Of a stretch of DNA of 64,000 bases, positions 1 through 13,874 are shown piece by piece. The DNA comes from Paramecium tetraurelia (lineage: Eukaryota; Ciliophora; Oligohymenophorea; Peniculida; Parameciidae), in contig NW_001798983.1 in assembly GCF_000165425.1 (NCBI RefSeq), positions 3,259 to 67,258 of the forward strand, written 5' to 3'. Position numbers and translations under genes: made by a program. The stretch's first letter is position 1. Each line of letters begins with the position of its first letter. The notes under the pieces were generated by a model that saw only the letters and a list, made by a program, of their open reading frames with translations, was not told the DNA's origin and searched no databases.

Positions 1-1761
1 AATAATTCCTCCAATCGCCATTCCAACAGGTCCAAAAGGAGCACCTCATAATATGCCACTCTCAAAGCCTAATTAACCAATTCCAGAAATCAAGCACTAA
101 GATGCCATTATGTTAATTAAAGCATTGGTTTGATTTATCGTGAAGTCTTATTATAAGCATTCCAAAGATTTTTTTTCCTACTCGATGTCGATTATTCCTT
201 TTAATACCAATATGCAAATATTTAGTTTTAAGGTTTTCATTACTTCATCAATTTCTTCCTAAAATTTCTTTTAATTGAAACCGAATTAGTCTTAATATTC
301 AAATTTAAATACTTCAATATAGGTTCTAGTAAGATTTTTTAATTGGTTCGAAATATCAGGGTATTTTGATTCATTGAAAATCTTATTTAATTAAATTTGA
401 ATCTATTGAAATACATTCTCCAATTCTTTCTTAATTAAAGAGACAAATTTTCTCTAATCAAATCCTTAGTTTTTTTGTTCATATTCACAAAATGATAGAA
501 ATTCAAAAATTCTTTTACATTAAAAATTCACCAATGTTTCTATTTTAGGCTTTATTTTCTACTCAACTACTGAGTCCCAATAGGTCTTTCTCTTCAATGG
601 ATCAAGCGCAAAAGCATAGTTATTTTTAACTTATTTGATTGTTACAGTGTAAATTTATTGATTTTAATTTTATTGCTATTCTATATTTTATACAATAAAT
701 TCCAATTATGGGAATAATATTACTTCTTCTTCCGTTGGATAATAGGAATGATATTTTTATAATTAGAAACACGGATGAGGAATTTCTTAATCTAAAATGA
801 TATTGTAAAGTATCCCATAAAATTTTTCAGAAGCAAATGTTTTTGCCACTTTTATAGATGTAGATGTGCTAGTAATCGTATTCCAAAATAATGAAGTTTA
901 GTCATCTTTTGATTAATTTAGATCTCTCATAATTTATTTAAAGATATCTTCATCGATGAAGGATATTCCTCTATAAAGACTTCCAATTTTATTGTATTTA
1001 TTTTAATGTTCCTCAAATCCTTTGTAAAGACACAATATAATGTTCGTAATTTATGAATAATTATGCTCAGCAAACTATTAGTTAAAAGTTAGACTAATCT
1101 CTTCTCTGGTGTAGAGATAAATCAATTTCTCAAACAATTAAAATTTCTATTCAGGTTTTTCTTTTTATTTATTTTCTAAATCTTAGAAAATGACATGCTT
1201 TTAATTTTATTTATTTTAGATAGAAAGCAAATTTTCTATTTCTTCAAAGACCTCTGATTCATTAAGTGTTTTGTTTTTTTTTAATTCTTCTATGACAACT
1301 AGAAATTAGATGCTCACATGACTTTTTGAATGTTGATATTCAATTGTTTGCCTTTACGGCGGTGATAATAATTTGATGAATTCATTTTGGATGTCCAATT
1401 AATTCATACTCATAATAGCATCATCATGCGCTTATTAAAACGAATCTGATACTATAGATTTTATTTAGATATAATTTTTGAATAAGTCAAAATGATTCTA
1501 TCTTCTTCCGCAAAATACGATAATGTTTTATTTTGTGTGTTTTACAAGTTAATAAGCACATTACCCACTAGTTAGGATAGTTATATTTTTATCTCCAATA
1601 TTTTACAATAATTCACATGCCTGAGATATGTCATTAAAAGCTTAAAATGCATTTTAGTGAACATCTTGTAATTTCTCACAATATAATTTGTTTTCCCAAT
1701 TAAAAATTTGGCTATCAACCCAAATAAGAAAAGGATAGTCTTGCTTTTGATTTTAATTCAT
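1..1761 (-). CDS. ADP-ribosyltransferase-like protein with receiver-like N-terminal domain; in-frame TGA near window edge
   Basis: Read on the minus strand with TAA/TAG as Gln from the ATG at 1761-1759, the frame is open for 571 codons to a TGA at 46-48, with no intron needed. Residues ~10-115 look like the alpha/beta domain that precedes ADP-ribosyltransferase domains in rotifer and ciliate proteins (motifs such as FLIWVDSQ and IIVFCGRR). Residues ~260-400 show the R-S-E triad of arginine-type mono-ADP-ribosyltransferases: the Arg in LYRG (~265), a TSTSTS box (~300) and EEEVILFP (~345). Such enzymes move ADP-ribose from NAD onto protein side chains; the target here is unknown. The C-terminus turns glycine-rich and hydrophobic. 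The frame stays open beyond the TGA to the window edge with the same composition, so the TGA is either a true stop, a nonsense mutation or a sequence error. Family call by motif only; the true 3' end may lie outside the window. Confidence 0.7.
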
Positions 1762-2561
1762 ATATATTAATTCTATTACAAATATAATTTTATCGGCTTT
1801 AAAAGTGTATAATAATTATATATTAAATAATTAAATTCATTTTTTTCTTTAAAAAAATTACTTTATAGAGATGACGAATGCACAGGCGGATTCTTAAAAA
1901 TGAATTGATTGATTTAATTTTCAAAAGCAACAGTAATGGATTGATTGATTCTATTTTTGTTATAAACTTCTTTAGAATCTAAAAATTTAAATACCTATTT
2001 TAAGAGTGTAAATATTGAGTTTCTTTATATTCTGATTTTTAAATTTAATTAAATAAATAATAATAGTTTTAAATTGGTAAAATACTATTTCTAAAATCAA
2101 CAACTAAGAACTTAAATCTAAATATATATTAGAAAAACAACTCTCTTTATAGATCTGCTGAAAGTTAAAATAATTTATTTCCACCAAAAAAAAATTTTCA
2201 AAAAAACAAAAAAATTTGATATAAAATCTAAATTTTATATGAGTACTAATGAGTATTCTTTATATTGAAAGATGCACAATTTTTGTAATAATTTTTAAAT
2301 AATAAATAGTAGGTTTCCAGTTATGAATAGTTGTAATAAAGATTAATTTTCCTCAATGACAATTTTATTCTATTCATATATTTGCATTTGATTGGTTTTT
2401 GTTTCACCTATTCTCTTAATAACTAAGAAAGTGTGTATTTAATTGATGTCAAATATATAATTTAACTCAGACTTTGATGAGAGATTTTGCTTTGAGCAGT
2501 AGCAGTATATAAAATACTTTTTAGAGATCCAAGATTATATTTATTAAATTTTAGATTTTTG
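1762..2561. other. AT-rich intergenic region between divergent genes
   Basis: About 800 bases between the divergent starts of the ADP-ribosyltransferase-like gene and the giant membrane protein gene. It is extremely AT-rich with A and T runs, for example around 2185-2215. I see no reading frame longer than a few dozen codons. It must hold both promoters, but no defined element can be named. Confidence 0.5.
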
Positions 2562-5500
2562 ATGATTTTCATATGTATGGTTGTTTTGAAAACTACATAG
2601 GCCTTTGAAATATAAGAATTAGATCCATTGTATTAGGTAGCACATCAATCGGTAAAGATATAAGATGTTGATTTTTAACCAAATAAATACTTTAGCTATG
2701 GCATTTGGTCAAAATATACTCCACTTAGTGCAATACCTAAAACTGGTCCAGTTGGATTATTTGAAAGCGATTGTTATCACCTTCACCATGTACTTGATAA
2801 AGAGAACAACGAATTAAACCTAATATATTACGACTGTTTAGATTTTGAGGCAAGCAAAATAACAAAGACAATTAAGTTTGTTAACGATAAAGATGAATAA
2901 AAAACATACTAAATTGAGGTGGAAATATTTAAATATGAAAGTTTTTGGTATTTCCTTGAAGTACTTGAATGGCCACTATAATAACGATTTGAAATTTTTA
3001 TAATATCATAAGAGAAAATAATAATTCATAGTATTGACGAGATGAATTATCCATTCAAGGGAAGAGACCTCTAATTTACTTTTGGAAGTAGTTTAATTGT
3101 AAGTAATTCAAGAATAGAATCTATCTAAAAAGATTAAAAATTCTCATACTTTCCTGGAACCATTATTAAATAAAATTTTATGATATTAGAAGAACTGACG
3201 ATCATTGATTGGTTTGATTATGTAAAAGGTGTATTTGCTGATTATGAAGTATGTAATTGTTAACCAAATTATTTTCCAAAAATTGAAGACTTGAATATTG
3301 ACTCTTAATAAAAAGGAGATTTTGTCTCATAAAATATAATTTGTGATTCTTTTATTTTTTCCGGCTGGGTAAAAATCTAAGAAATAATTAAAGAAGACAG
3401 TTAATTTCTATATCCATTTATAAAATTAGCTGCTAGTTTTGAGGATTCAAGATTATCTAATGATAACTTATCCCCATTTTAAATTCAATATAAATTATCA
3501 GATAATTAGAATTAAATTATAGTAACAACTTATAGCTACACTTTTCCAAAAGTTTCAATTGATTTTTCTGCTGATCCATTCCTGATAAAGGAATCCTTTG
3601 ATATAATCCAAAACATACATTTATGGCATAAAATATAAGTAAAATTAATAGGAAACTCAATGGATATTTAAATAAAATTTTATGAGTAGTTAATGATTTT
3701 CGAGTATAGCCTTAAAGTAGAAGTTCATCAATTTTAGTCGTACTATCTAAAATTAGTATATGGTAATATTAAGTAGTTAAATTCAAATTACTTAAGTATA
3801 TTAATGAGAAATTTCTTTTTTTTAAATTGCGATCAAATTTTTTCTGAGCATAATTGTCATAACAGTTGTTAAGAATGCGATGGCCCAACTAATGAAGATT
3901 GTCTATCTTGTTCAGAAGAATCCAAGAGAATTTATTTGCCTGAACATAAAGTATGTGTCTGTCCTTACAATACAGTTGATGATTAAATTTGTATCGGATA
4001 TTAAGAAACAAAATTAGAGTTTATTGATGAACCTTACACCAAAACTGATTGCCAATTTGGTTATTTTGAAGTAGATAATGAATGCGTATAATGGTAACTA
4101 TTAGATTATTTATAGATATAGTCCTTCAATCATAAGGGATGATTTAATTGTTTGTGTAGAATGTTTGTAAAATCCTAAATCTTTTAGTTAAAAGCCATTC
4201 TGTGAATATGATTTATACATAGGTCAATCTCAATAGACATAAAGATTATAATGGACTCCTCCTGATTAATTACTTTTTGATGGAAATGATGTTAGTATGT
4301 ATCCATGCATAGGGTGTAACAATACTGCTATAAATGATTTTAACTATCTGTACTCAGGCTTTTTATATAGTTCCTTCCCTTCTAAATTAAATTGCCTATC
4401 TGATGACTATAAGTGTCTATAAAAAATGTCTTAAACATGCAAAGAATATGTTATATCAGTTTTTGGAGTTAGGTGTAATAGGTGTTCTGATCTTTATATA
4501 TAAGATGGCATCGACTGTATCTTTATATTTGATAATATGGAAGAACCTTGTCAAAAACCCTATTATAAAAGTTTTGATAGAAAGTGTAAATTATGCCCTA
4601 AAAGGAATTGTGTCTACTGTTTCGAATACTAAGATGACGAATCTTCTTTCAAAAGCACATTGTATAAGGATTTTGAAAGCCCTAATAGTGATTAGATGAT
4701 ATAGATTGGTTGTGCAATGTGTGAAGATGGCTTTATTTTTGACTTTAAAATTGGGGAATGTCTAAGATATTAATCAAAAATTTAAACTTGTTTAAGATCA
4801 TTTATCAATTTGGATGGTATTGAAATATGTACTCTCTCAACCTAAAATGACTTTAGTGTTGCACCTGAAATTGTAAATTGTGATACATACTACTCCAATT
4901 GTTTATAATGTGTTCTCACTCCTTCATCAAAGCTACAATGTGTACTCTGTAGAGAAGGTTATGTGAGTTCTATTATAACTGGGAACTGCGAGTTGAATTA
5001 GCTTTCTTTAGTTTTTTAGAACAGCACTTATGTAATAGAAGGTGGTGTAAAGGATTAAGATGGATATGTTCAGTTGATTTAGAGTTTTTTAATGTAATTT
5101 TTACCTGACTCATATTATTATTCATACTCTCCAGAATAAATATCATACTAGACAATTAAATGTAAAAATGGGTATGATTTGACAATTTAGTCAATGTGTT
5201 TTTAATATTGTAGAAGCGAATGCTTAAATTGTTAAAAGGATTATTACAGTTTCATTTGCATGAGATGCCCTTTAAATTACTACAAAAGACCTATGTTGGT
5301 TGAACTTAATGGACAATGCATAGCCTGTTCTAATTTATGCTAATATTGTAGTGTGAGAAATTAGGATGAAATTTCTGTATTATCTCAATAATATATTAGG
5401 CTTTACAACCAAATTTCGAATTGCAGGAATCAAATACTCAATTTACTACAAAATGTTTAAAATCAGTTAAAGATCCGAATATAGTCCTCGATACTAACTT

Positions 5501-8500
5501 GGGAAATGCTAAATACTGTTTTAACAAAAGCTGTTAAAATTGGTTTTCATTCTCCGTGTATTTTACTGAATGCATGTTAGATAGGTATCTCCCTGATAGT
5601 TATTAAGATGATATAAATTTTTAATATTGTAACCTAGTAGGAGTAGATTAAATGACTATAAATTATATTATCTCACTCCAAGATAATATTAAAATTTGTG
5701 ATGGTTTTGCTGCAACTTTATGGAATGGCTTAAAGAAGAAGATATTTTCTCTAAAGAAAACAAATATGCGATTATTTCCTGTTAAAGAATATGAAATGCG
5801 TGTAAGCAGTAGAATTGAAATATTAAACTTTGATGCAGTAGAGCTCAAAAATATCACCTTTGTTGAGTTTTATGGCTGTAATTTAGAAAATCCTGATAAC
5901 AAAGTCGATATAACATTAAATAATATAAATTTCATTAAAACCAGCTTTACTAGTCTGACAATTTTCCAAACTAAAATATTAGGAAATATTGTAATTTAGG
6001 ATGTTAACCTTTTAGATTCTGTCTTTGTTAATTCAACATTTTTTGATTTTTCAAAACAAACTGTTTTAATATCATTTCATATAAAAAATTTAACCTTTAA
6101 AAACTGTCGAATAGAAAATTCAATATTGTTTAATATTGACTATATTTAAGACATTCTCACTATTGAAAATATCCTTATTGAAAATTGCGTACTATTAAAT
6201 TCTGCATTTTTCACATCCTAAACAGATTTAAACCGTGCAACCTAAATTAGATTAATTAACATTGAAATAACTCAATGTAACTTTGATTATTCTTTTCTTC
6301 TGCAAGGCGACAGTAGGTTTGAAATAATTGCAAACAATCTCTTTTTCCACAATAACTATCTTAAAAATTCTGTATTTATTACTTTTAATGATAATCTAGA
6401 TTTAGTTAAGGTAAGAAGTAGTTATAACACTCTAATTGAATCTTCAATTTTATCGACATTAATACTCATAAATGAATAAAGGCTTATGTTCACACTGGAT
6501 GATTTTGAAGATGATTCTAGTAATTTTTAATAATCAAGTTTGATAATTGTTTATTCTAGTCTTCAAATCAATAATTTCTATGTTAATATTAAAAATGTAA
6601 AAGTTCAGGAAAATAGCCTACCTGATAAGTTATATTTATAGAATTACCTATTTAAATTTCATTGCCACTCATTAATAGTTTAAAATGCTTAATTTTTAAA
6701 TTTGTAAAATTTAGCCATGTTTTATCTTTATGAAATTAATTAGATAAACTTTAATTCGGTAATTTTTGAGAATTCTTAATAAGATCATAAAGTTCCTGTC
6801 TCGTAATCTTGTACTGATTTAAGTGAATTCAGGAATTAACCATTATACATTATTGGTTTTTAGTAATTATCGCTGTTAAACATACAAATAGTTAATCAAT
6901 TTAGTATTAATTATTCATTAATGGATATAAGTTTTAGTACTCAGTTTATTATTGACAAAATAGGATAAATAATTTTAGAAAATGTATAATTTAGAGGAAA
7001 TGTAATATTAAAAAACAAAGTAGCCACATCATTATCATTGATAAATATATTCTCTCAATATAATTTAAATATCAAATTGACCAATTTTTAGTTTATCCAA
7101 AACATAGTCAATTAACAAATTGATGAACCACTTGACACATAAACAAATTTATTACATATAAGTTCCTTAGATAGCTTCCTTTAAATTCAACAACTGTATT
7201 TTAATCAAAATGCCTTAACGAATTCAACTAATCCAATCATTACTCTTACTGCAACTTTGATTGAAATTTCAAATCTAATCTTCATGAATTCTAATTTTTT
7301 ATCATAAAGTTTATGGTAACAATTTTACGATTTTGAATTAGAGAATTAATATAATCAATAAGAAATTAACTCAATTATTCAATCAACATTTAAAATTTTA
7401 AATTAAGGCATCTATATTGCAGCTTCCACCTTTAGCTGTGAAGATTGTTTTTTTTAAGAAATTATTGCTATTAAAGCTTCTATTTTTTAGATTAAAACTC
7501 AAGGACAAGGAATAATAAAAATAAGTAACCTTGAGATAGATTCTGTATATACTAATCTAAAAGATACTGGGAGTTCAGGTTGCATAAGTGTAGATTCAAC
7601 AAACAGCCTTTTATCTATTGATCTGAGACAAATCAAATTTACCAATATTTTCAATAGGATGTCTACCTCATTATTTTCTATTACACCCTCTTTAAAAGAA
7701 AATGTTATTCGTTTAAATAATATTGAAATAAAGAATTGTCTTTCCTTAAAGAATACAGTCATGTTAGCCAAATTTTCGGCAGAAGTAATGAAATAAAGTT
7801 TAGTAAGTATCAATAATTTATCAATTTATTAAAGTGAAGAATTGTGGTTTTAACTATTTTCCTTAATTGGTGATATATCATTATCAGAATTAGAGAGTAT
7901 TTTAAGCTTAGAGAACGCTATGATTTTTCTTGAAAATTGTAAAGTTGATATCCAAAACCTAAATGTTGAAGGAATTGTAATCTCTCCAATTTTTAAATTT
8001 TATAATGCATTTACTTTAAGGCTTTTTGATTGTAAACTAATGTTTATAAAAAAATTATATTCCTTTGATCTCATACACATAACTTAGACTATAATAGCTG
8101 AATCAAAGATTTCTATTGAAAAACTAAAGATACTTTAAAGTATTACATATAAAGAACAATCAGATGGAATTCCGATCTTTTAAGATTTGAATTATAAAAT
8201 TTTAGGATGCAGTGTGTGGAGGAGCGCCTCATAAACAGGATAAACTGTTTATTCAAATATAATAAGTTAGATATAATCATCTGCTGATCAATCAAATCAG
8301 TTGATATATGTTAAAAGTATCTCTGACTAAAACTCCATTAGGCTTTCGCATTTAGAAATAATAAATAATGATGGATCAGACTTTTCAAATGGAATGATCA
8401 CTTTTGAAGTTGAACAGTTCAAAATTATTAAAATAGATAATATATTTTGCTTTTAAAATGATGTAAAAGAAAATGGTTGTTTCTACTTTTTGATCTAAAA

Positions 8501-11160
8501 TTTTATTAATTCAACTATTATAATCAAAGATTCTTATTTCCTATAGAATAAGGGTAGTCTTGGAAGTGCTATACTAATTTAAAATGTTAAATTAAGAATG
8601 ACAAATTGCAAAATAATCTCTAATTATGCAAGCAAATCAGGTGGAGGATTGTTTTTATAACTAAAGGATACAGATTTTTAGATTAAATAAACAATTATTA
8701 CTAATAATGAGGCCTTAGTTGGAGGAGGAATTTACTTCAATGAAGATGGAACTATACTCCTTCAAAATTTTATTAAATCTTTCTTATTATTTAATAAAGC
8801 AACATAGTTTGGAGATAATCTTATTGAATCTCCTAGCCATTTGACATTGCTGATTAACAACTTACAAATGCAATCTAAAAAGTAAGACATTAAGTCGATA
8901 CTCAGTCATCATTTAGCTCTTCAACCTTATAGTCTTATCGAATAAGGAAAACCTTTTATTACAAATTATTTAATGATCCCAAGTAACTAAGTTATCGATT
9001 AATATCAAATTTATTAGCCTTCTAAAGTTCAATACTCATCTTATATTACAAATTTTGTTCTTATTCTAAAGAATAGTTTAAACGAATAACTTCCCAACCT
9101 TCTTAGTACTACATGTACTCTAACCAGCAAGACTATAAATGAATTAGGTTTGACTTAGGAGGATGGGTTGGCTGAGCAACAAAATTTGCAATTCGATTTA
9201 GAAAAAGATTACTATAATTTAGGTTCTCTTTTCTTCGTTTTTGATCCTTATAATTAAGAAAACAAACAATTACAAATTGAAATTAGTTGTAAATCAGTGT
9301 AACATTAAAAAGTTTTGAATTACATTATATAAGCTAAAAGTTTGAAATGCTAACTTGGAGAATTTTATGTAAATTCCGGTTGTTAAATTTGCTCATCAAG
9401 TTAAGGATTTTACTCTGTAGTATACGATGCAACAAAGTGTTCAATATTTGATAAAACCAAATTTAATAACATAACTGAAAATAATATAGAATTATTAGAG
9501 GGCTTTTGGAGACCTGATTATTTATCCGATTTTATAGAATAATGTTTTAAAAACTTTAAGTTTTGTAAAGGTGGTTGGGGATATGGAAATTAAATATGTG
9601 ATTTAGGACATATTGGAGCATTATGTGAAGAATGTGATATTTATAATATAAGAGGAGATGGAAAATATTTAAAAAATTAATAAGATTCATAGTGTATATC
9701 TTGTTTTGGCGTTGAGGACAGCATAATCCCATTTATAGCAGCATCAATTTGGTAATTTAATTTCATATTTTAGGTCGTTTATATCAATTATTATAACTTT
9801 AAGGAGTATTGAATAGTCGAATCAATTATTCAAGTGTTTAAAACTACAATAAAGGTTTAGCAAAATTATTTTTAATTTAGAATAAGGTAAATTAATGATT
9901 CAATTTAAGGACATGAAAGTTTTTTAATAAAAATGTTATTAAACTATTTATGGATTTTCTCTGTTATCTTTACATTCAATATACAATTCTCGTTTTCATT
10001 TACTTTTGTTGATTCAGCGAGTAATACATCCTACTCTATGACTAATAATCTTGATTGTTATTTATCAGAAAATCAAGAAATAAAGTTGATTTACTCTAAA
10101 ATTATTACAATGCTTGTACTCATGATATTCTAATTTATACTAATAATAATGGGATATCTCATTTATAATTGGTATAAGAAGATTGGATTGAGTAATTTTA
10201 ACTTGGAAACTATTTCTAATACAATTCTCTACCTTTATATTTCTAATTATGGTGGATTAGTTAAAATGTAATTCGACAAAGATTATTTTTAGGTATTTTT
10301 CAATTGTCTCAAAAAGAACTGTTTCAAGTTAGAGTTATATACAAGGTGATGTTTCACTATTTTTTGGATCGAGAGAGCATTTAATCTGGATTTTTGCCTT
10401 TGTAATTCCAGGACTATGCGTTTTTAGTATGATCATTCCTCTATCTCTTTTTATGGTTATGTACATTAAGAAAGATTAACACGACACTATCTAAATAAGA
10501 AAGCATTTTTGTTATCTAATTAATGAATACAATAACAGAAGTTATTTTTGGGAAGAAATTAAGTTAATTAAAAAGACAATCATTATTTTAATTTTAACAT
10601 ATTTTGAGACTTATATTCTACTGAAAGCATCGTTGTTGGGATTATGTTTGCTTTTTTATTAGTTATTAGCTTTTAACGAGAAACCCTACATTCTCTCCAA
10701 TTTCAATAGCAAAGATTTATCTTCAGCACAAATTTGCTCTATCACAATTTTTCTTGCTGCTGCCAAATATGTAGCTGAATAAGAAAATAATTAATTTTCA
10801 TCGATATCACTTTAGACTATTATTGTCCTTCTTTGTATTAAACTTTGTTATGCATTTATCAAGAGCATATTAGAAGTTTACTCGAACAAGTATGCTAATT
10901 TAATCTTAAATTACTTATATTTAATTTTGAATATGATTTCATAAGATTCATCTTTGACATTAAAGTTAAAAAATTACTTGCAAAAGTCTAGTTAGAGAAA
11001 AAAGAGATCGAAATATTTGATAAAAAAACTTAAATAATATTTGTTGAAAGCTTCCAAAGCTCAATTATAAGGTTATTAAAAAGTCCTAAGCTCTCATATC
11101 AAGGAAACATAATCAACTGGATCAGAATAAAAATACTTTTTAAAAATTGATACTGATTGA
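2562..11160 (+). CDS. Giant cysteine-rich surface/membrane protein with beta-helix-like core and C-terminal transmembrane domain
   Basis: A single gene of about 2,828 aa after removing five short introns (4086-4104, 5377-5399, 9752-9773, 9887-9909, 10268-10292); the spliced length is exactly divisible by three and ends at TGA 11158-11160. The chosen start gives a signal-peptide-like N-terminus (MIFICMVVLKTTQAFEIQE). Residues ~420-1000 contain many Cys-x2-Cys pairs of the furin/growth-factor-receptor kind. A long Asn/Ile/Phe-rich stretch of short repeating beta strands (genomic ~5650-9000) resembles a right-handed beta helix. A second Cys-rich block (~9330-9720) precedes several hydrophobic segments (~9770-10900) and a basic cytoplasmic tail. 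This architecture is typical of very large ciliate surface proteins whose role is mostly unknown; adhesion or sensing is an inference. Orientation and intron placement are secure; function is not. Confidence 0.8.
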
Positions 11161-11659
11161 TTTTAACATAATTTATATGAACCTTTTATAATATAGCAAT
11201 AATTATAGCTCTTATTTTTGATAAACTACTTATAATAATCTGAGTATTTACTATTACTAATCAAATAATAAATTCTCACTCCATTATATATTATTTAATT
11301 TATATTATTCTTTTTTAACCTTCTTCAAATTTTTTATTCTATCCTTCCAGTTTTTCTTCCTATTTATGATATGTATTGAAAAATTAAGCTGATTAATATC
11401 AATATTTTTTAAATAAATACTCAAATAGAGTTAGTTTGTCTTAGTACTTATGATAATTAAAGAAATAGTATTACATTTTTGTAGTGAACGTTTAATAAAT
11501 ATAATTCGGATACAATTTACAACTTACTTATGAGAATAAGTCAATGGAAACAACAAAATAACAATGGTGAGCTTGATTCAAAATAAGTCATAAATTTATA
11601 CATAAAAATCTGCAGTTTTAATTTTAAGTAAAAAAATATATTTGAAAATAAATAAAATA
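11161..11659. other. AT-rich intergenic region
   Basis: About 500 bases downstream of the giant membrane protein gene and upstream of CFAP52, both on the plus strand. Mostly A/T with no sustained reading frame in either orientation. The CFAP52 promoter is presumably here, but no element is recognisable. Confidence 0.5.
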
Positions 11660-13804
11660 ATGTAATCAGAACTTGAGATTTAGGCAGTGATAGGATTCAC
11701 AGGTATGTATACTTCATATATTTAAAGGGAGAATAACTCAAGGATTAGTTCTGCATCCTGACAATGAGGTATGATATATCATAATAGTCCAAAGCATATT
11801 CTTTATCCATTAGGTTCTACTATAGTAGTTAGACATATAATTACAAGACAATAAACATTTTTAAGGTATGGAAATATCATATATCAAATTAGAGGACACG
11901 ACAATTAGATCTCTGTAATAACAGTTTCTAGAACTGGAGATTATGTAGCATCTGGGTAGAAAACTTATATGGGGTTCTAAGCTGATATAATAATTTGGGA
12001 TTTCAAGGAGAGAAGCATGATTCATAGGTTGAAATTACATAAAGTATTGATCCAATCTCTCAGTTTCTCATATAATGAATTATACTTGGCATCATTGGGA
12101 GGGATTGATGATAAAAACATGTTGATTATTTGGGATATTAAGGCAGGGAAGGCATTATATGGAACTCCAAATCGAGACCCAGTTAATTAAGTCTAATTTT
12201 ACAACTAATCAGATGAAAAGATGATTGCAGTTTTAAATACTGGAGTTTAGATTTTAACAATTGACAAATTAAATAAAAAGGTATAGTATATACATATATA
12301 TACAGATTCAATCCGTAGATGTGAGTTTTGGAAATGTCAAAAGAACCTTTACTTGTGTTGCAATTGATAGAAATGATAAATTTTGCTATTGTGGAACAAA
12401 GACCGGTGACGTATTTGAAATTTAAATGGATAATGCTATTTACAAAAGATTAGCTCCAGTCAAGAAGCTATTTTCATAAGGAGTTAACTGTTTGGGATTA
12501 TTGCAAAACGGAGACATCATCGTGGGAGCAGGAGATGGTATGATTGCAAAAGTGTCTTTTCAAACAATGCAGATCGTAGCAAGCAGTGAATTACTTGGAG
12601 GTGTGACATCAATTTCGTTTACAAATGATTAGACTCATTTTTTCGCAGGAACAGTTCAAAGCAATATTTATTGGTTGGACACTGAAAAATTGATACCAGA
12701 ATTGAGAAATACTTGCCATTATGAAAGAATTAATGATGTAGCCTTTCCTCATAATTATTCTGACGTATTTGCTACCAGTTCCTTGAATGATATCAGGGTT
12801 TGGAATGCTAAGAATAGATAAGAATTACTGAGAATTCAAGTTCCAAATCTTGAATGCTGGGCAGTAGCCTTTATGAATGACGGTAAAAGTATTGTAAGTG
12901 GTTGGAGTGATGGAAAAATTAGAGCCTTCTTACCATAGTCAGGTAGATTACTCTATGTAATTAATGATGCACATATCCATGGATGCACATCATTGACTTG
13001 CACTTCGGATTGCTAAAGAATTATTTCAGGAGGATCAGAAGGAGAAGTTAGAGTATGGGAAATTGGAAAACAAACTTAAGTTATGAAATCCTCAATGAAG
13101 GAACATAGAGGAAGAGTATGGTCCATTTAAGTTAGGAGAAACAATGACTAAGCTGTGAGTGCCAGTGCAGATGGATCTTGCATTATTTGGGATCTTAAAT
13201 CATTTACAAGAGTCATGTGCTTATTTGAAAGCACCTTATTCAAAATGGTTCTGTATCATCCTGAAGAGAGTTAGTTATTGACTACTGGAAGTGATAGAAA
13301 AGTATCGAATTAATTTATAAAAGATCACCTATTGGGAAACCTTTGATGGATAAGCTATCAGAATGTTGGATGGGTCTGAAGAAGGAGAAGTTAATGCTTT
13401 GGCAATTACAAAGGAAGGAGAACATTTTGTATCAGGAGGAGAAGACAAGGAGGTTAAATTATGGGGATATGATGAAGGAATTTGCTATTTCAAAGGTCAA
13501 GGACATTCAGGTACTATAACAAGAGTAATTATTAATTCTAAATTAGATTACTATAAGTCCTGATTAAAAGACTATTATATCAGTTGGTGCAGAAGGAGCT
13601 ATTTTTATTTGGAAGATGCCTGAATCTGTTATTAATTCTAAAGCATAATAAGAATTACCTACTGTTTAAAGTGTAAAAAAACAGAATGATATTCAATAAT
13701 AATCTTAATAATAATAATAATCAGTGCCTAAAGATGCATAATCATAAAAGTCCAATTAAGTTGCTAAGTCAGTCAAGTCAGGAACTAAGTCATCCAAAAA
13801 ATGA
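11660..13804 (+). CDS. CFAP52: CFAP52 (WDR16), cilia- and flagella-associated WD40 protein
   Basis: Reads as a 674-aa WD-repeat protein after removing five introns (11703-11727, 11769-11794, 12281-12305, 13302-13323, 13525-13546); the spliced length is 675 codons ending in TGA. Landmarks match CFAP52: an early HPDNEHILYPLGST stretch, a SGQKTYMGF stretch, a long series of WD repeats, and near the end WETFDG and GHSGTITR. The second intron must end at 11794 (AAG) to keep the conserved motif intact, which shows that not all acceptors here are TAG. The C-terminus carries an extra Gln/Lys/Ser-rich tail of about 60 residues not usual in animal CFAP52 (about 620 aa). Known role: a microtubule inner protein of ciliary doublets that stabilises the seam region between A- and B-tubules. 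Confidence 0.93.
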
Positions 13805-13874
13805 TAGAAGTTATTAATAATCATTATAAAGTCATAAATATTATATTTTTGTTGATATTATATATCTTAAATAA

